Assembly: GCA_949130495.1 (NCBI GenBank) | Contig: CASBWL010000424.1 | Location: 62,001 to 126,000 of the forward strand | Length of the DNA: 64,000 bases | Source of the DNA: Sambucus nigra | Taxonomy: Eukaryota > Streptophyta > Magnoliopsida > Dipsacales > Adoxaceae | Reading direction: 5' to 3' | Shown here: in pieces, positions 54,895 to 64,000 of the stretch | Position numbering within the stretch: position 1 is the stretch's first letter | Layout: the number at the start of each line of letters is the position of its first letter | Notes under the pieces: model-generated | What the model was told of the DNA's origin: nothing | Database searches by the model: none | What the model saw: only the letters and a program-made list of their open reading frames with translations | Made by a program: the position numbers and the translations under genes

Positions 54895-56335
54895 AATTCA
54901 ATCCATAAATTAAAGATTTATGGACTGAAATATACCTTAAGAGGGGCTGCGTACTACAAATTAAATCTTTTGTAGTGCCTTTTCCACAAAGAATGAGAGA
55001 AATGGCATTCAATAAAGAGGTGGTCATGGGTTTCCATATATTGATCACGGATAATTCAGTGCGGGTCAACTACAAGGCCACTTCTATACACATGGTCAAC
55101 GGTTGGAAGCCTACCATTTAACAGTCGCTTACTAGAGTGGAAATTCTAGTGGGAATAAAAGATTTCCACAAGTTCATGGTCCAAGGAGCATGAGGATTGT
55201 GAGGGGAGAAAAATGAGTAAGCATCCTTGAAAGTAAGGGAGCCATTGCTAGAGTAGGGCCAAATTCTAGTATTAGTTGTTGGGGTAAGTGGTAGAGGGGT
55301 GGAGAGAATGAGGTGAGATATATGGGGAAAAGCATCAGTGAGGTTAGGAGGGATGCCTCGAGATTTATATTGGATGATGGTTTGAACAGGGCTATAGTAA
55401 TGGGAGAGATCTATTCCTAAAAAAGTGGAAATGGATTGACCACCCCAGTTATGGTTCAAAAAATTTATGTCCCTGCCATTGACCACAACCCATTTGCAGT
55501 AGAGGTTTATAATGGAAATACACTGCTTGAAACAAGGCCAATCTGAGGATTTTTTTTGTTGGAAAAACTTGCTTTTTGGAATTGAATTTCTTTTGAAAAA
55601 TTTCTCTAGTGAGTGTTCATTACAAGGATATCCTAACTTTGTTTGAGGTTAGCAACTTTGTTAAGAGCTACTGTTTTCTAACACCAATACTCCCACATCT
55701 TTGGGAAAGAAGGTGAGTTTCTGAGCCACGGTAAATGGAGCATTTTTTAGTACATTTAGTCCAAAGGAAATTCTTAATCTAAGAGTGGACTTTCTTAATT
55801 AATCCCACATGCCACACGTAAATCTTAATACTCTACAGTAGAGTGGGTTGGATGACAGATTTGATGCATTATGTTGTTCCAGCAATGGAGAGGGATCTAT
55901 ATTTCCAACCCTCAATCTTGGCTTTAACCTCATTGGCAAGAGATTGAAGTCGAGCGGCTGTGCGTTTTCCTCTAAAAATGGGGACACCAATGTTGGTAAA
56001 AGGGTCTTTATCTCTATAGATGCCAAGAGTGTAATTGTATTTCTCCTATGTACAACCACTTTAACAATGAAGACAATGGACTTTTTCTTATTAATGAATC
56101 GCTCAGAGGTTTCAGTATGTATGCTGAGAATATTATTGAGGTTGGAGAGGGATTGGTGATCTCCTTTGGCAAAAATTGATCAAGTCATCAACATATAAGA
56201 GGTGTGAAGGAGCCCCTAGAGGAGGAAATCATCTTAAGTAAGCCCATATTATGAAGGTTTGTGATGCCCCTATTTAAAAATTCTTGAGCAATGCAGAATA
56301 GGAAGAGGAACAGTTGGTCCCCTTATCTCTTTCAA
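54895..56335 (-). pseudogene. LINE reverse transcriptase (palm) and zinc-binding domain
   Basis: Read on the minus strand from about 56335: GDQLFLFLFCIAQEFL (the GDPLSPxLF block), the catalytic LLYVDDLINFC with YVDD at 56195-56184, then thumb and linker with stops. The zinc-binding region follows, with an open frame at 55486-55118 (SLTFKDAYSFF, WTMNLWKSFIPTRIS) and then HDHLFIECHFSHSLWK. It belongs to plant L1-type LINE ORF2. The first coding bases correspond to the position directly after GVR of the RT, whose preceding part is present in inverted orientation at 56395-56870. Confidence 0.85.
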
Positions 56336-56394
56336 TGTTACCTGGATTGTGCGTCACTTTGGTACGTGGTATGGGTACGTGGTGTGGGGGTATG

Positions 56395-56870
56395 CTTAGT
56401 TAGTTCACTACCTAGATTTAATTCTACCTTTATTGATCTAATGCCCAAAACCCCTTGTGTTGATACTTTAAATAATTTTAGACCCATTGCATTGTCTAAC
56501 TTTATATTAAAAAGCATCCCGAAAATTCCAGCTGACAGGCTCAGTAACATTGTGGATAAGATTATCTCCCCTTAACAGCATGGTTTCATCAAAGGTAGAA
56601 ATATTTTTTGTGCAATTGGCCTAGCCACTCAGTTGTTTATCATCCTTGATTACAAATGTCTTTGTGGCAATGTGGGAATAATGTTTCATATACCCAAAGC
56701 TTTTGATACCATGGATTGGAATTTTATTCTCAACACCCTCAAAGCTTTTGGATTTAATTCCACTTACATCAAATGGATTTTTAATCTCTTACACTCTGCT
56801 AAGCTATTAGTGATAGTTAATGGCTATCCCTACAGTTTCTTTGATTGTTCTAAAGGAGTTAGACCATAGG
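56395..56870 (+). pseudogene. Inverted N-terminal half of the LINE reverse transcriptase
   Basis: Plus-strand frame reading RFNSTFIDLMPKTPCVD, NFRPIALSNFILK, ADRLSNIVDKIISP then a stop, HGFIKGRNI, KAFDTMDWNFILNTLKAFGF and FFDCSKGVRP. These are RT blocks that precede GDPLSP. The neighbouring LINE parts on both sides are on the minus strand, so this piece alone is flipped. It ends exactly where the minus-strand part begins (GVR, then QGD). Confidence 0.85.
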
Positions 56871-57240
56871 TATCGAAATCACTACATTTCCCTACATATC
56901 GTGATTCGGGGTCGTACGACCTAAATTATGGTTCTCAATCCGGATCTCCAAAAAGAGCATTCCAAATTTAAAATTGACTACTTAATTTGCTATTAGTTAT
57001 AAGGAAACTTTTAACTTCAATAATATAATAAATGGGAAGAAAAAAGTCTTCTCAACCACTATATATACATAATTCTTTATCTATCTTATTACAACATTAT
57101 AGATTATCAATATTATCCAATACGTACATTATTAGGGAGCTTTCAATGTTGATGAAATACATGAATCTTGACAACATACACGATTATAATACCAAAAGAA
57201 CACAACAAGGGTTCTAAAGTGACCTTATAGTTTGAAGTAG
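56871..57240. other. Unassigned insert beside the inverted RT piece
   Basis: About 370 AT-rich bases between the flipped RT segment and the minus-strand RT start. They do not encode LINE protein in either direction. The edge sequence GTATCGAAATCACTACATTT is loosely complementary to the GTACGTGG-containing edge at 56360-56395, which could be a remnant of terminal inverted repeats. Confidence 0.35.
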
Positions 57241-58146
57241 TGAACTACATGGTTATAATACCAAATCCAGGCAAGAATGCAAAAAACAATGCTTTACAGT
57301 CCAACAAGTTTGGATAAAATGATCGGTGAAACCATTAGGCCAAGGGGAAATAAATGAACTAAGATTAAATACAATAATTTTAATCTAAGGATGAGTAAGG
57401 ATTTAGGATAAATATTCATTGTCATCATCAAATAGAAGACAGGGAATGGTTGAAGTGATGAGACCATTATCAACAGTTAAGCATTGGGAGTTGTATATGT
57501 CCGAGAAATATCTGATCACATGGTATTGAATATCACTGGGAGAAGAGTGAAATATGGTGCCTTCTTTGAGGAGAGTGATTCTGCTAGTAAAAGTTTTTTG
57601 GGCAAGCATTTTTGAAAGTGAAATAGTGACCAGTGTCATCCAGATGAACAAAATCACAGCTATCAGTCATAGACTTGGAGTCATCGCAGGCAGTTTTCAA
57701 AGGCAATTTACTGCCTTGCCTTTTCATAAGCACCTAAGATAGAGTTGAAAGTTGCGATTCCAACCCAAGGAAAATTGTATTTAGAGTGCAGAGTGTTCAT
57801 CCCATAAATGTCTTCTAATTATATGGCCAGGGCATAGACTAGAGATGAGGCAGTCAATGTGAAGAATTGTGAATTTTAGCAACAAGTGGAGTTAAGAACA
57901 ATGGATGGAGGAGTGATGTGATTGGCATGGAAAATTTAAATGTTGGGAGGTAGAATGCCTCTATTACTGAAATGCATAAATTTAAGACCTAAGCTAGACA
58001 AAAAACATTGAGGAACATAGGAAAAAGAAGAGATGGGCTCAACAAAGCAAAGGAGATCAGGCTTAGTAGACTTGCATCAGTTAAAAAGAGAATTTCTAGT
58101 TTGAGGTTTGCCAATGCCTCTTATGTCCCAAATAAAGAATGTTCAT
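57240..58146 (-). pseudogene. LINE endonuclease and RT approach region
   Basis: Minus strand from 58146: MNILY then, after a one-base shift, WDIRGIGKPQTRNSLF, the start of the APE-type endonuclease of plant L1 LINEs, followed by LLCF and other scraps with stops. At 57657-57403 an 84-codon frame carries the spacer block (RITLLKEGTIFHSSPSDIQ and YFSDIYNS). At about 57370-57245 the RT approach SPWPNGFTDHFIQTCW appears. The 5' end is cut by the copia element at 58147. Confidence 0.8.
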
Positions 58147-58365
58147 TGTGAGAACGTGTGTGTGTGGGGTGGGGGGAGATAATTTTTTTGATGTATTGGC
58201 TTACCAATAATGGTGCCACACATGGTATTTATTATTACCTAATAGAAGTGTCTAGAAGTGCAAGGTAAAAAATAATAGACAAGTCATAGAAAGAGTAAAA
58301 AATAACTAAAGCCCAAAACAGGTGGGCCTAATATTAAAATAAGTAGTATAATATGATATCCAACA
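58147..58365 (-). repeat. Copia 3' LTR
   Basis: On the minus strand it starts TGTTGGATATCATATTATAC and ends near GTTCTCACA, about 219 bases. A G-rich PPT (complement CTCCCCCTC, 58366-58374) borders it. The end at 58147 is chosen because LINE coding starts right after it. Confidence 0.7.
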
Positions 58366-58445
58366 CTCCCCCTCAAGATGGAGCAAAGATGTCAACCAAG
58401 CCCATCTTGCCAATAGATGAGTGAAGCAAAGATGGTCCAACCGCC

Positions 58446-60412
58446 TTAGTGAGACAATTTGCAGTCTGAGATGATGAAGGGACGAATGATTCCAGTAGAA
58501 ACTTTCTCCTGGAGAAAGTGAATATCCACCTTAATGTGTTTGGTTCTCTCATGAAGAATCGAATCAGATGACAACATAATAGCTGATTTGTTATCACACA
58601 ATAAATCAGAAGGATCGTACTCAGTAAAGCCTATCTCACCCAAAATCGGTCGAAGACACAAGAGGTGACATGTACCATGGGCCATAGCATGGTACTCTGC
58701 TTCTGCTGAAGAATGAAAAACAACCTCTTGCTTCTTACTTTTCCATGATATGAGATGAGAACCATAGAAAGTACATAATCTGGAAGTAGAATGCCTATCA
58801 ATCCTGCATCCTGCATCATCAGCATCAGTGAAGCAAGAGAGACCCCTTGGGTCTCCTGAAGCATAGAAGAGACCAAGACTCGGTGAAGACTTTAGATACC
58901 TCAAGATATGATGAACAACATCAAGATGGGCGGTGCGAGGAGAATGCATGAACTGACTAATAGTACTCACAGCAAATGCCAAATAAAGACGAGTGTTGGT
59001 CAGGTAGATGAGATGACAAAACAAACGCTGGTACCTAGATGTCCCAAAAAGTAAATCCCCATACTTGGACGCCAACTTCACATTAGGATCTATAGGAGTA
59101 AAAGCTGGAGGAAAACCAGTTATACATATATCCTGTAACAGATCAAGAGCATACTTCCTTTGTGAGAAGGAAATCCCACGATGAGATCTCTCCACCTCAA
59201 TCCCCGAAAAATACCGAAGAGGACCCAAGTCCGTAGAATAAAAAACTTCTCCAATGTCCTTCTTTACCTAGGAAATCCCCTCGAGATCATCACCGGTAAT
59301 AATGATATCATCAACAAAGACCAAAAGGATAATGCACTGGGGGGCGGGATGATGTCGAATAAAGTAATTATGATCGCATTGGCATCTGGAGTCTCCCATA
59401 GAAGTAATCAACCCCACTGAATCGGCTAAACCATGCTCGGGGAGACTACTTCAACCAGTATAAAGATTTATGAAGATGAAAAACCTTGCCCATATACTCC
59501 CCCTCATCCCGAAAACCGGGGGAGGAGCCATATAGATAGTCTCAGTAAGATTTACAGGAAGAAATGCATTCTTAATATCCAATTGATGCAACGGCCAAGA
59601 GTGAGAGGCGGGAAGCGATATAAGGAGATGAACGTAAGTCATCTTAGAAACCCGGCAAAGGTAGCACCGAAGTCTTTACCTAGAATCTGAGTAAAGCCAG
59701 GTGCTACAAGACGAGCCTTATATCACTCAATAGATCCATCAGTCAGATATTTAACACTAAACACCCATTTGCAACCCACAAGTTTCTCCCCCAGAGAAAG
59801 AGACACTAACTCCCAAGTACCATTATTTTCTAAGGCATTCATCTCAGTTTTCATGGCAGCTACCCATTTCGGATTCTGGAGAGCCTCATGCAAAGACCGG
59901 GGAATAGAAATAGAGTCAAGACAATCCAAGAAGGCACGATAGGACTCTGAAAGACCTGCATAGGAAATATGCTCGATAATAGAATGGTTAGTGCTACAAG
60001 AGTTAGCATAACGAGTAGGAAGGCGGAGATCATGAGTGGGATAACGGGACTAAAAACCAGACAGAGGTGGGGGAGGGGGGACTGAAAAATAAAAATCGTT
60101 GGAGTGGGGATGGGTAAGAATGAGTAGAAATAGTACCTGAGTCCGTAGGAGGAGGAGGAGGCGGGGGCGACTAAGGGAAACGAGCATAGACCTACAAAGG
60201 GTGTTCCTCAGGAAGAGGGGGAGGAGCATCTAATAAAGGGATAGGATGGGCCACCAAAGAAACTTCCTCAATAGGAGGAGGGGGTCGGGGTGGGGGTGGG
60301 GGTGGCGAGTAGCAAGATTACCATAAAAGGTAGTATCCTCATGGAAGGTAACATCACGAGAGTGATACATACGTGGAGAGAGAGGATCATAAAATTTATA
60401 AGCTTTAGACAT
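58446..60412 (-). pseudogene. Copia integrase end, reverse transcriptase and RNase H
   Basis: SH3-like block YKFYDPLSPRMYHSRDVTF (from 60412), RT start ALQNPKWVAAMKTEMNALE and GCKWVFSVKYLTDGSIE (59929-59723), HQLDIKNAFL (near 59580), catalytic FVDDIIITGDD (near 59310), then an open 260-codon frame at 59228-58446 with LGPLRYFSGIEV, RYLKSSPSLGLF, DADDAGCRIDRHSTSR, SWKSKKQ and HIKVDIHFLQEKV. Several frameshifts and stops between 59230 and 60350 make it inactive. It is a different copia family from the one at 17783. Confidence 0.85.
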
Positions 60413-61185
60413 GGCAGGTGTAATACTCCGTGACTTTAGGACTAAGAAATTAGAATTTTTGTGAGAAATAAAATATATTTGAATTCGAGAATTTTAAAAA
60501 AATTTGGAAAGTGAGGTCCAAAAATTTAGGATTTTATAAAGTATTCTGGATGATGATTTTGAGTGTGCCATTAATTCCGGAAAGGCCGGGATAGTCGAAA
60601 AGACTATCTTTGGGATTTATTTCGGTTCCAAAATATTTTTAGGTAAGTTTGACTCGAATTGAGTAAAAGAGTCATTTAAAGTTTGTATTATGATTTAAAA
60701 CTAGGATTTGTGTTTTAAAGTATACTGGCTTACGGATCAGCCTATTCTCATTTGTGATAAAGTGACAAAACCCTAGAGAAAGAAAGAGAATGAAAGAAAG
60801 AAAAAGAACAAAGGAAAAGAGAGAGAGGAGAAAGCTTGGAGATTTTCGGCCTGTATGCGATTTCTGGCATGATTCAACCCCTACGATTTTAAGGCAAGTG
60901 TTTAATCTTGCAAAATATTTCATTTGTGTATTTCATTTCATAAATTGTGGGAAAAAGAATTGAATTTTGGGTCAAATGTCAAACAAAGATTTTTGGGACT
61001 AAAACTTGAATTTGATGATTATATATGGGATTAGTGGAATTTAATTTGATGAGATGAGTTTTGGGTTGGGTTTTGATGTGAGGCATATGAGTGAGTTAAA
61101 GATTAAGGGTTAGATGATGAAATTTGGGTGTTTAGGAAGTTAGGGCTTTTTTAAAAATGGAAAAATGGCCAAGACATCGGGTATG

Positions 61186-61287
61186 GCCGGTCGACCGCGG
61201 TCAGGGGACCGGTCGACCACACCTTAAGGGAAGAGCCTACTGCATTCTTCGTAAGGCATAATTTTAGACCCACGGTCGATCGGTCCC
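61186..61287. repeat. Palindrome cassette (CCGGTCGACC type)
   Basis: GGCCGGTCGACCGCGGTC, GGGGACCGGTCGACCAC and, 60 bases on, CCACGGTCGATCGGTCCCC. It is CG-rich in an otherwise AT-rich LTR, like the cassettes of the other families. Confidence 0.75.
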
Positions 61288-62223
61288 CTATTTTTAGCCC
61301 AAGATTTGGATTTCCTTTTTCCCCTTTTCTTTTGGGATTTTATTCTTAGCGGCTTTCTTAATGGGCTTATTATGGAGGGTTATGATATCATATTAAGGGA
61401 ATGGGTGCCCTAGGAAGAATAGGGGCTTTCGGACCTATGTAAGAATTGGAATTTGAGGGTATCTTTTAGTAATCAAATGATTAAGGGACTGAATTGATTG
61501 GCGGATTATCTTAACATGATAGTGGTTAACTATCATGAAATGGTTTATAAATTGTAGAGATAGTTCCTTTTTGCTTATGTGCGTTTGAAGTCAAGTGGTA
61601 TTGCGGTATATGCCCTTGATGATTACCGAATAAAATTGCTATGTGTGTACTTCTTGACAAGATAGTTATTACCCATTTGTGTGCTATTAATAATAGATAT
61701 TCCGGGGTATGATGATGGATATGTACGTTTGATGTTAAGGGTTCATAGGAGCAATTAAATCGTAGTCGGAATTGAGAGCGACGGGATCATACTATCAACT
61801 AGAATAGGGTGCGTTATAAATCTACTTGGGATAGTTGTTATATATCGGTGCATGATTAACAAAGGGGATTCCAATAATTGATGGGAATTATGGAATGAAT
61901 TTAGGATTGAGCTTGAGGTTTTTAGACTATTAGTTATGTGCATACCAATAGTCAGAATTATTACTAGATATATCGATGTGCTTTCGAATATAGATGGGAT
62001 GTATAGTGATTGATACATACGTTAAACTTTGGGTTGATAACCTTAATACGGGATATATTGGAAGACTATACATATCATAAGGGTAATGGGTGAATATGCT
62101 TCAAGTGAGGGATTGTATTTATATAACAAATTAAGTTATATGCTTGGAATGACGGCTAGTATATTATGGATTGCGTACTTTTATAGCCGAGTTTATAAAT
62201 TTCATACATACGAACGAGAGATG

Positions 62224-62240
62224 GTATGTATGTATGTATG

Positions 62241-62288
<48 letters not shown>
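62224..62288. repeat. Compound microsatellite (TATG)n(TA)n(TG)n
   Basis: Three dinucleotide and tetranucleotide runs in a row inside the Tekay-like LTR. Confidence 0.9.
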
Positions 62289-62291
<3 letters not shown>

Positions 62292-62799
62292 GTGTATATA
62301 TGTGTGTACTTATGGCCTGAGTATCTATACCATGCGTGATGGTTTGATTATATGATGTAATCATATGGATGTATATATATAGTGTGTGAATGATATGCAT
62401 ACTTATGTTGTGAAGCGTACCCGACACATGATATCATGGGAAGTTGCGCGATGAGGGTGAGCCCCTAGTTTGAGGAGCAGGATGTGGAGATTCCGCAGGT
62501 CATAGTCATCCATTATTATTTATGTGATTTTATATTTTCGGGGGTGAGAAATCTTAGGTGTGGGTCGTTCTCACTTGCCGATTAGGAACTATGACCGCTT
62601 CCCATGCATTGTGATTTGATTTTGACCACGAAGTAGGTGATATTTAGTCCTACCGGTGGTCCCCAGGATAGTATGTGAGTGATGCCCTGGAAGATGATAC
62701 CATGGTGACGTATTTTGGCATCCTATAGTCGTTTATGGTGTATTGCAAAGTTGACATTATGTGTGATATGTATACGTGGTTATAGGAATGAATGGTTGG

Positions 62800-62840
<41 letters not shown>
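62800..62840. repeat. (TA)n microsatellite
   Basis: About 20 TA units inside the Tekay-like LTR. Confidence 0.9.
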
Positions 62841-62846
<6 letters not shown>

Positions 62847-64000
62847 TATCCTAGAGGTGAAGAGGATATGAAGTTTCTATGATGTACATCTTGGGTATTT
62901 TGGTGCACTAGTTCATTGGGGCAGAAGGATCGTACTTAGAGATAATTGCAGTTATATTGACCCAAAGATTTCAATAGAGATTTAATTGTGTATTTAGAGA
63001 TGGTATTCTATAATTAGGTAGTTGTAGTAGTAGAATTTGTTTGGACGACATAATGGATCCCTATGATCAACATTGTTAAAGAGTAGTGTATCGGGGGGGT
63101 TCCTTATTTGGATATTTTTCTTTCATGCACGAAACGTAGTGCAATGTTGGGAGTGGAGAGAAGTTATGCCTTTTGTACTAGAATGTTTGTTGTTTAGAAA
63201 ATAAACTCTTATATTGAATCCTAATGTTAATGTGTGACGTATTAAGACTATAACTGATTTAAGTTAATAAATGGAATCACGAGAGCCTAGTAAGGCATAT
63301 ATATGTGTATATTTATTTTGGTGGGATTAGAATGGAAAGGATTCTTGGGTTATGTTAGGATGGCAGGTCACGCAGGTATAGGCCATGCCTATTGTAAGGT
63401 AGGTTGTCCTTATATGAGGGAGTAACTTAATTAAGATTCCAGGACCCGATTAGGTGCGTGCTGTAGATGAGAGGTAAGTTAGGGGGTCTCACAAGAGTAC
63501 GACTCCACTTTATATTATGAAATAGTGCATTTTGATTTATTATGCATGGTTAACACATTTGCTAAACATTTTTACACCTCGGGCTCTGACCTGTTTATAT
63601 TTATCTTCTGCTATATATACATATATATAATGTACTACAGGCGTCCTATAACATGGATACCAGATGATTTTCTATCCCGAGCCTTGGGAGCCATAGCAAT
63701 TGCGGACTGTGGCCGGATTTAGATGGTAGTCGAATTCTATTCCTTTAAAAATCTTGATAGGATTCATGTTGTGTATCGACTCGACACCCATGAGTCATTC
63801 ATAGTTATTTATATTTCTTCTTTATGGATGTTGTACTGTCTGTGACCCGATAGCTTATTCGGGTATATTTTCCTTGTATGTACTCATTTCATTTTATTCT
63901 AGCATCCTTGTGTACAATTTTACCTTTGTTAGATATCTATATTTCTAGTTTGTGGTCCGTTGCATGTTTTATTTAATATTTTTAGCATCCGCTTTTATAG

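Larger units (their letters stand above)
58147..60418 (-). mobile_element. Ty1/copia element, 3' part, inserted in the LINE
   Basis: From right to left in element order: integrase C-terminal SH3-like block (60412-60350), reverse transcriptase, RNase H, PPT and 3' LTR. The left edge abuts LINE endonuclease sequence. The right side stops at 60418, where a Tekay-like LTR begins, so gag, protease and most of integrase lie outside the window or are lost. Confidence 0.8.
60419..64000 (+). repeat. Tekay-like LTR inserted in copia (right end uncertain)
   Basis: TGTAATACTCCGTGACTTTAGG opens exactly where copia coding stops; this is the usual start of Tekay/Del LTRs in plus orientation. A palindrome cassette with CCGGTCGACC lies at 61186-61287. 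GGGGGTCTCACA at 63481-63492 could be the LTR end (3.07 kb), but no PBS and no duplication of the left flank GCAGG follow, so the LTR may continue past the window. No protein is encoded. Confidence 0.55.

Noticed and set aside
56395..56870. Twin-priming 5' inversion of the LINE
   Set aside because: Endonuclease sequence upstream remains in the original orientation, so only an internal piece is inverted.
60419..63492. Complete solo LTR of 3.07 kb
   Set aside because: GGGGGTCTCACA is a possible end, but the right flank does not repeat the left flank GCAGG and no PBS follows, so the end is left open.

Overview
This window is repeat-dense nuclear DNA of a flowering plant, most likely a eudicot. 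Every recognisable gene is plant-type: Ty3/gypsy elements of the Athila, Tat/Retand and Tekay (chromovirus) lineages, Ty1/copia elements, an L1-type LINE with a C-terminal RNase H domain, a hAT-like MITE, a candidate Helitron, and one broken receptor-like-protein (LRR) gene. I see no intact host gene, no tRNA or rRNA gene and no CRISPR array. The species cannot be named from the sequence.

Layout. 1-7420: minus-strand non-autonomous Athila-like DNA arranged as LTR (A, cut by the window start), internal region with an acidic ORF, LTR (B), 7 bases, LTR (C). 7421-8245: plus-strand Tat/Retand-type reverse transcriptase scrap. 8246-13105: a second copy of the non-autonomous element (LTR D, internal, LTR E). 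13106-15053: 3' end of a plus-strand Tat-type element with a candidate antisense ORF, PPT and 3' LTR. 15054-16748: no gene. 16749-17782: receptor-like-protein pseudogene joined directly to a 5'-truncated plus-strand copia element (17783 to about 21511) that carries a hAT-like MITE. About 21512-38952: candidate Helitron that holds a complete, young, minus-strand Athila element (23338-35888, TSD GACAG, tRNA-Asp PBS, gag-pol and a third ORF). 38953-41248: no gene. 41249-43609: a 2.4-kb non-autonomous LTR element. 43610-58146: remains of one L1-type LINE on the minus strand, split by a complete Tekay element (44090-54894) and carrying an inverted piece of its own reverse transcriptase. 58147-60418: minus-strand copia element inserted in the LINE; it is interrupted at 60419 by a Tekay-like LTR that runs to or near the end of the window.

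How the parts relate. The nest on the right has a readable order: LINE first, then Tekay and copia into the LINE, then the Tekay-like LTR into copia. On the left the non-autonomous elements share PBS type, LTR motifs and a 3' non-coding module with the autonomous Athila element at 23338-35888, so they look like dependants of an Athila-type machinery.

The strongest unexplained signal is a CG-rich palindrome cassette in the middle of the LTRs of five LTR types from two unrelated lineages. Its core word differs by family: CGAATCGATTCG, CGAACCGGTTCG, tandem GATCGATC, or CCGGTCGACC. Flanking words are partly shared across lineages. The number of palindromes differs between the two LTRs of the same Tekay element. 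A further copy of the Athila cassette lies inside that element, directly upstream of its third ORF.
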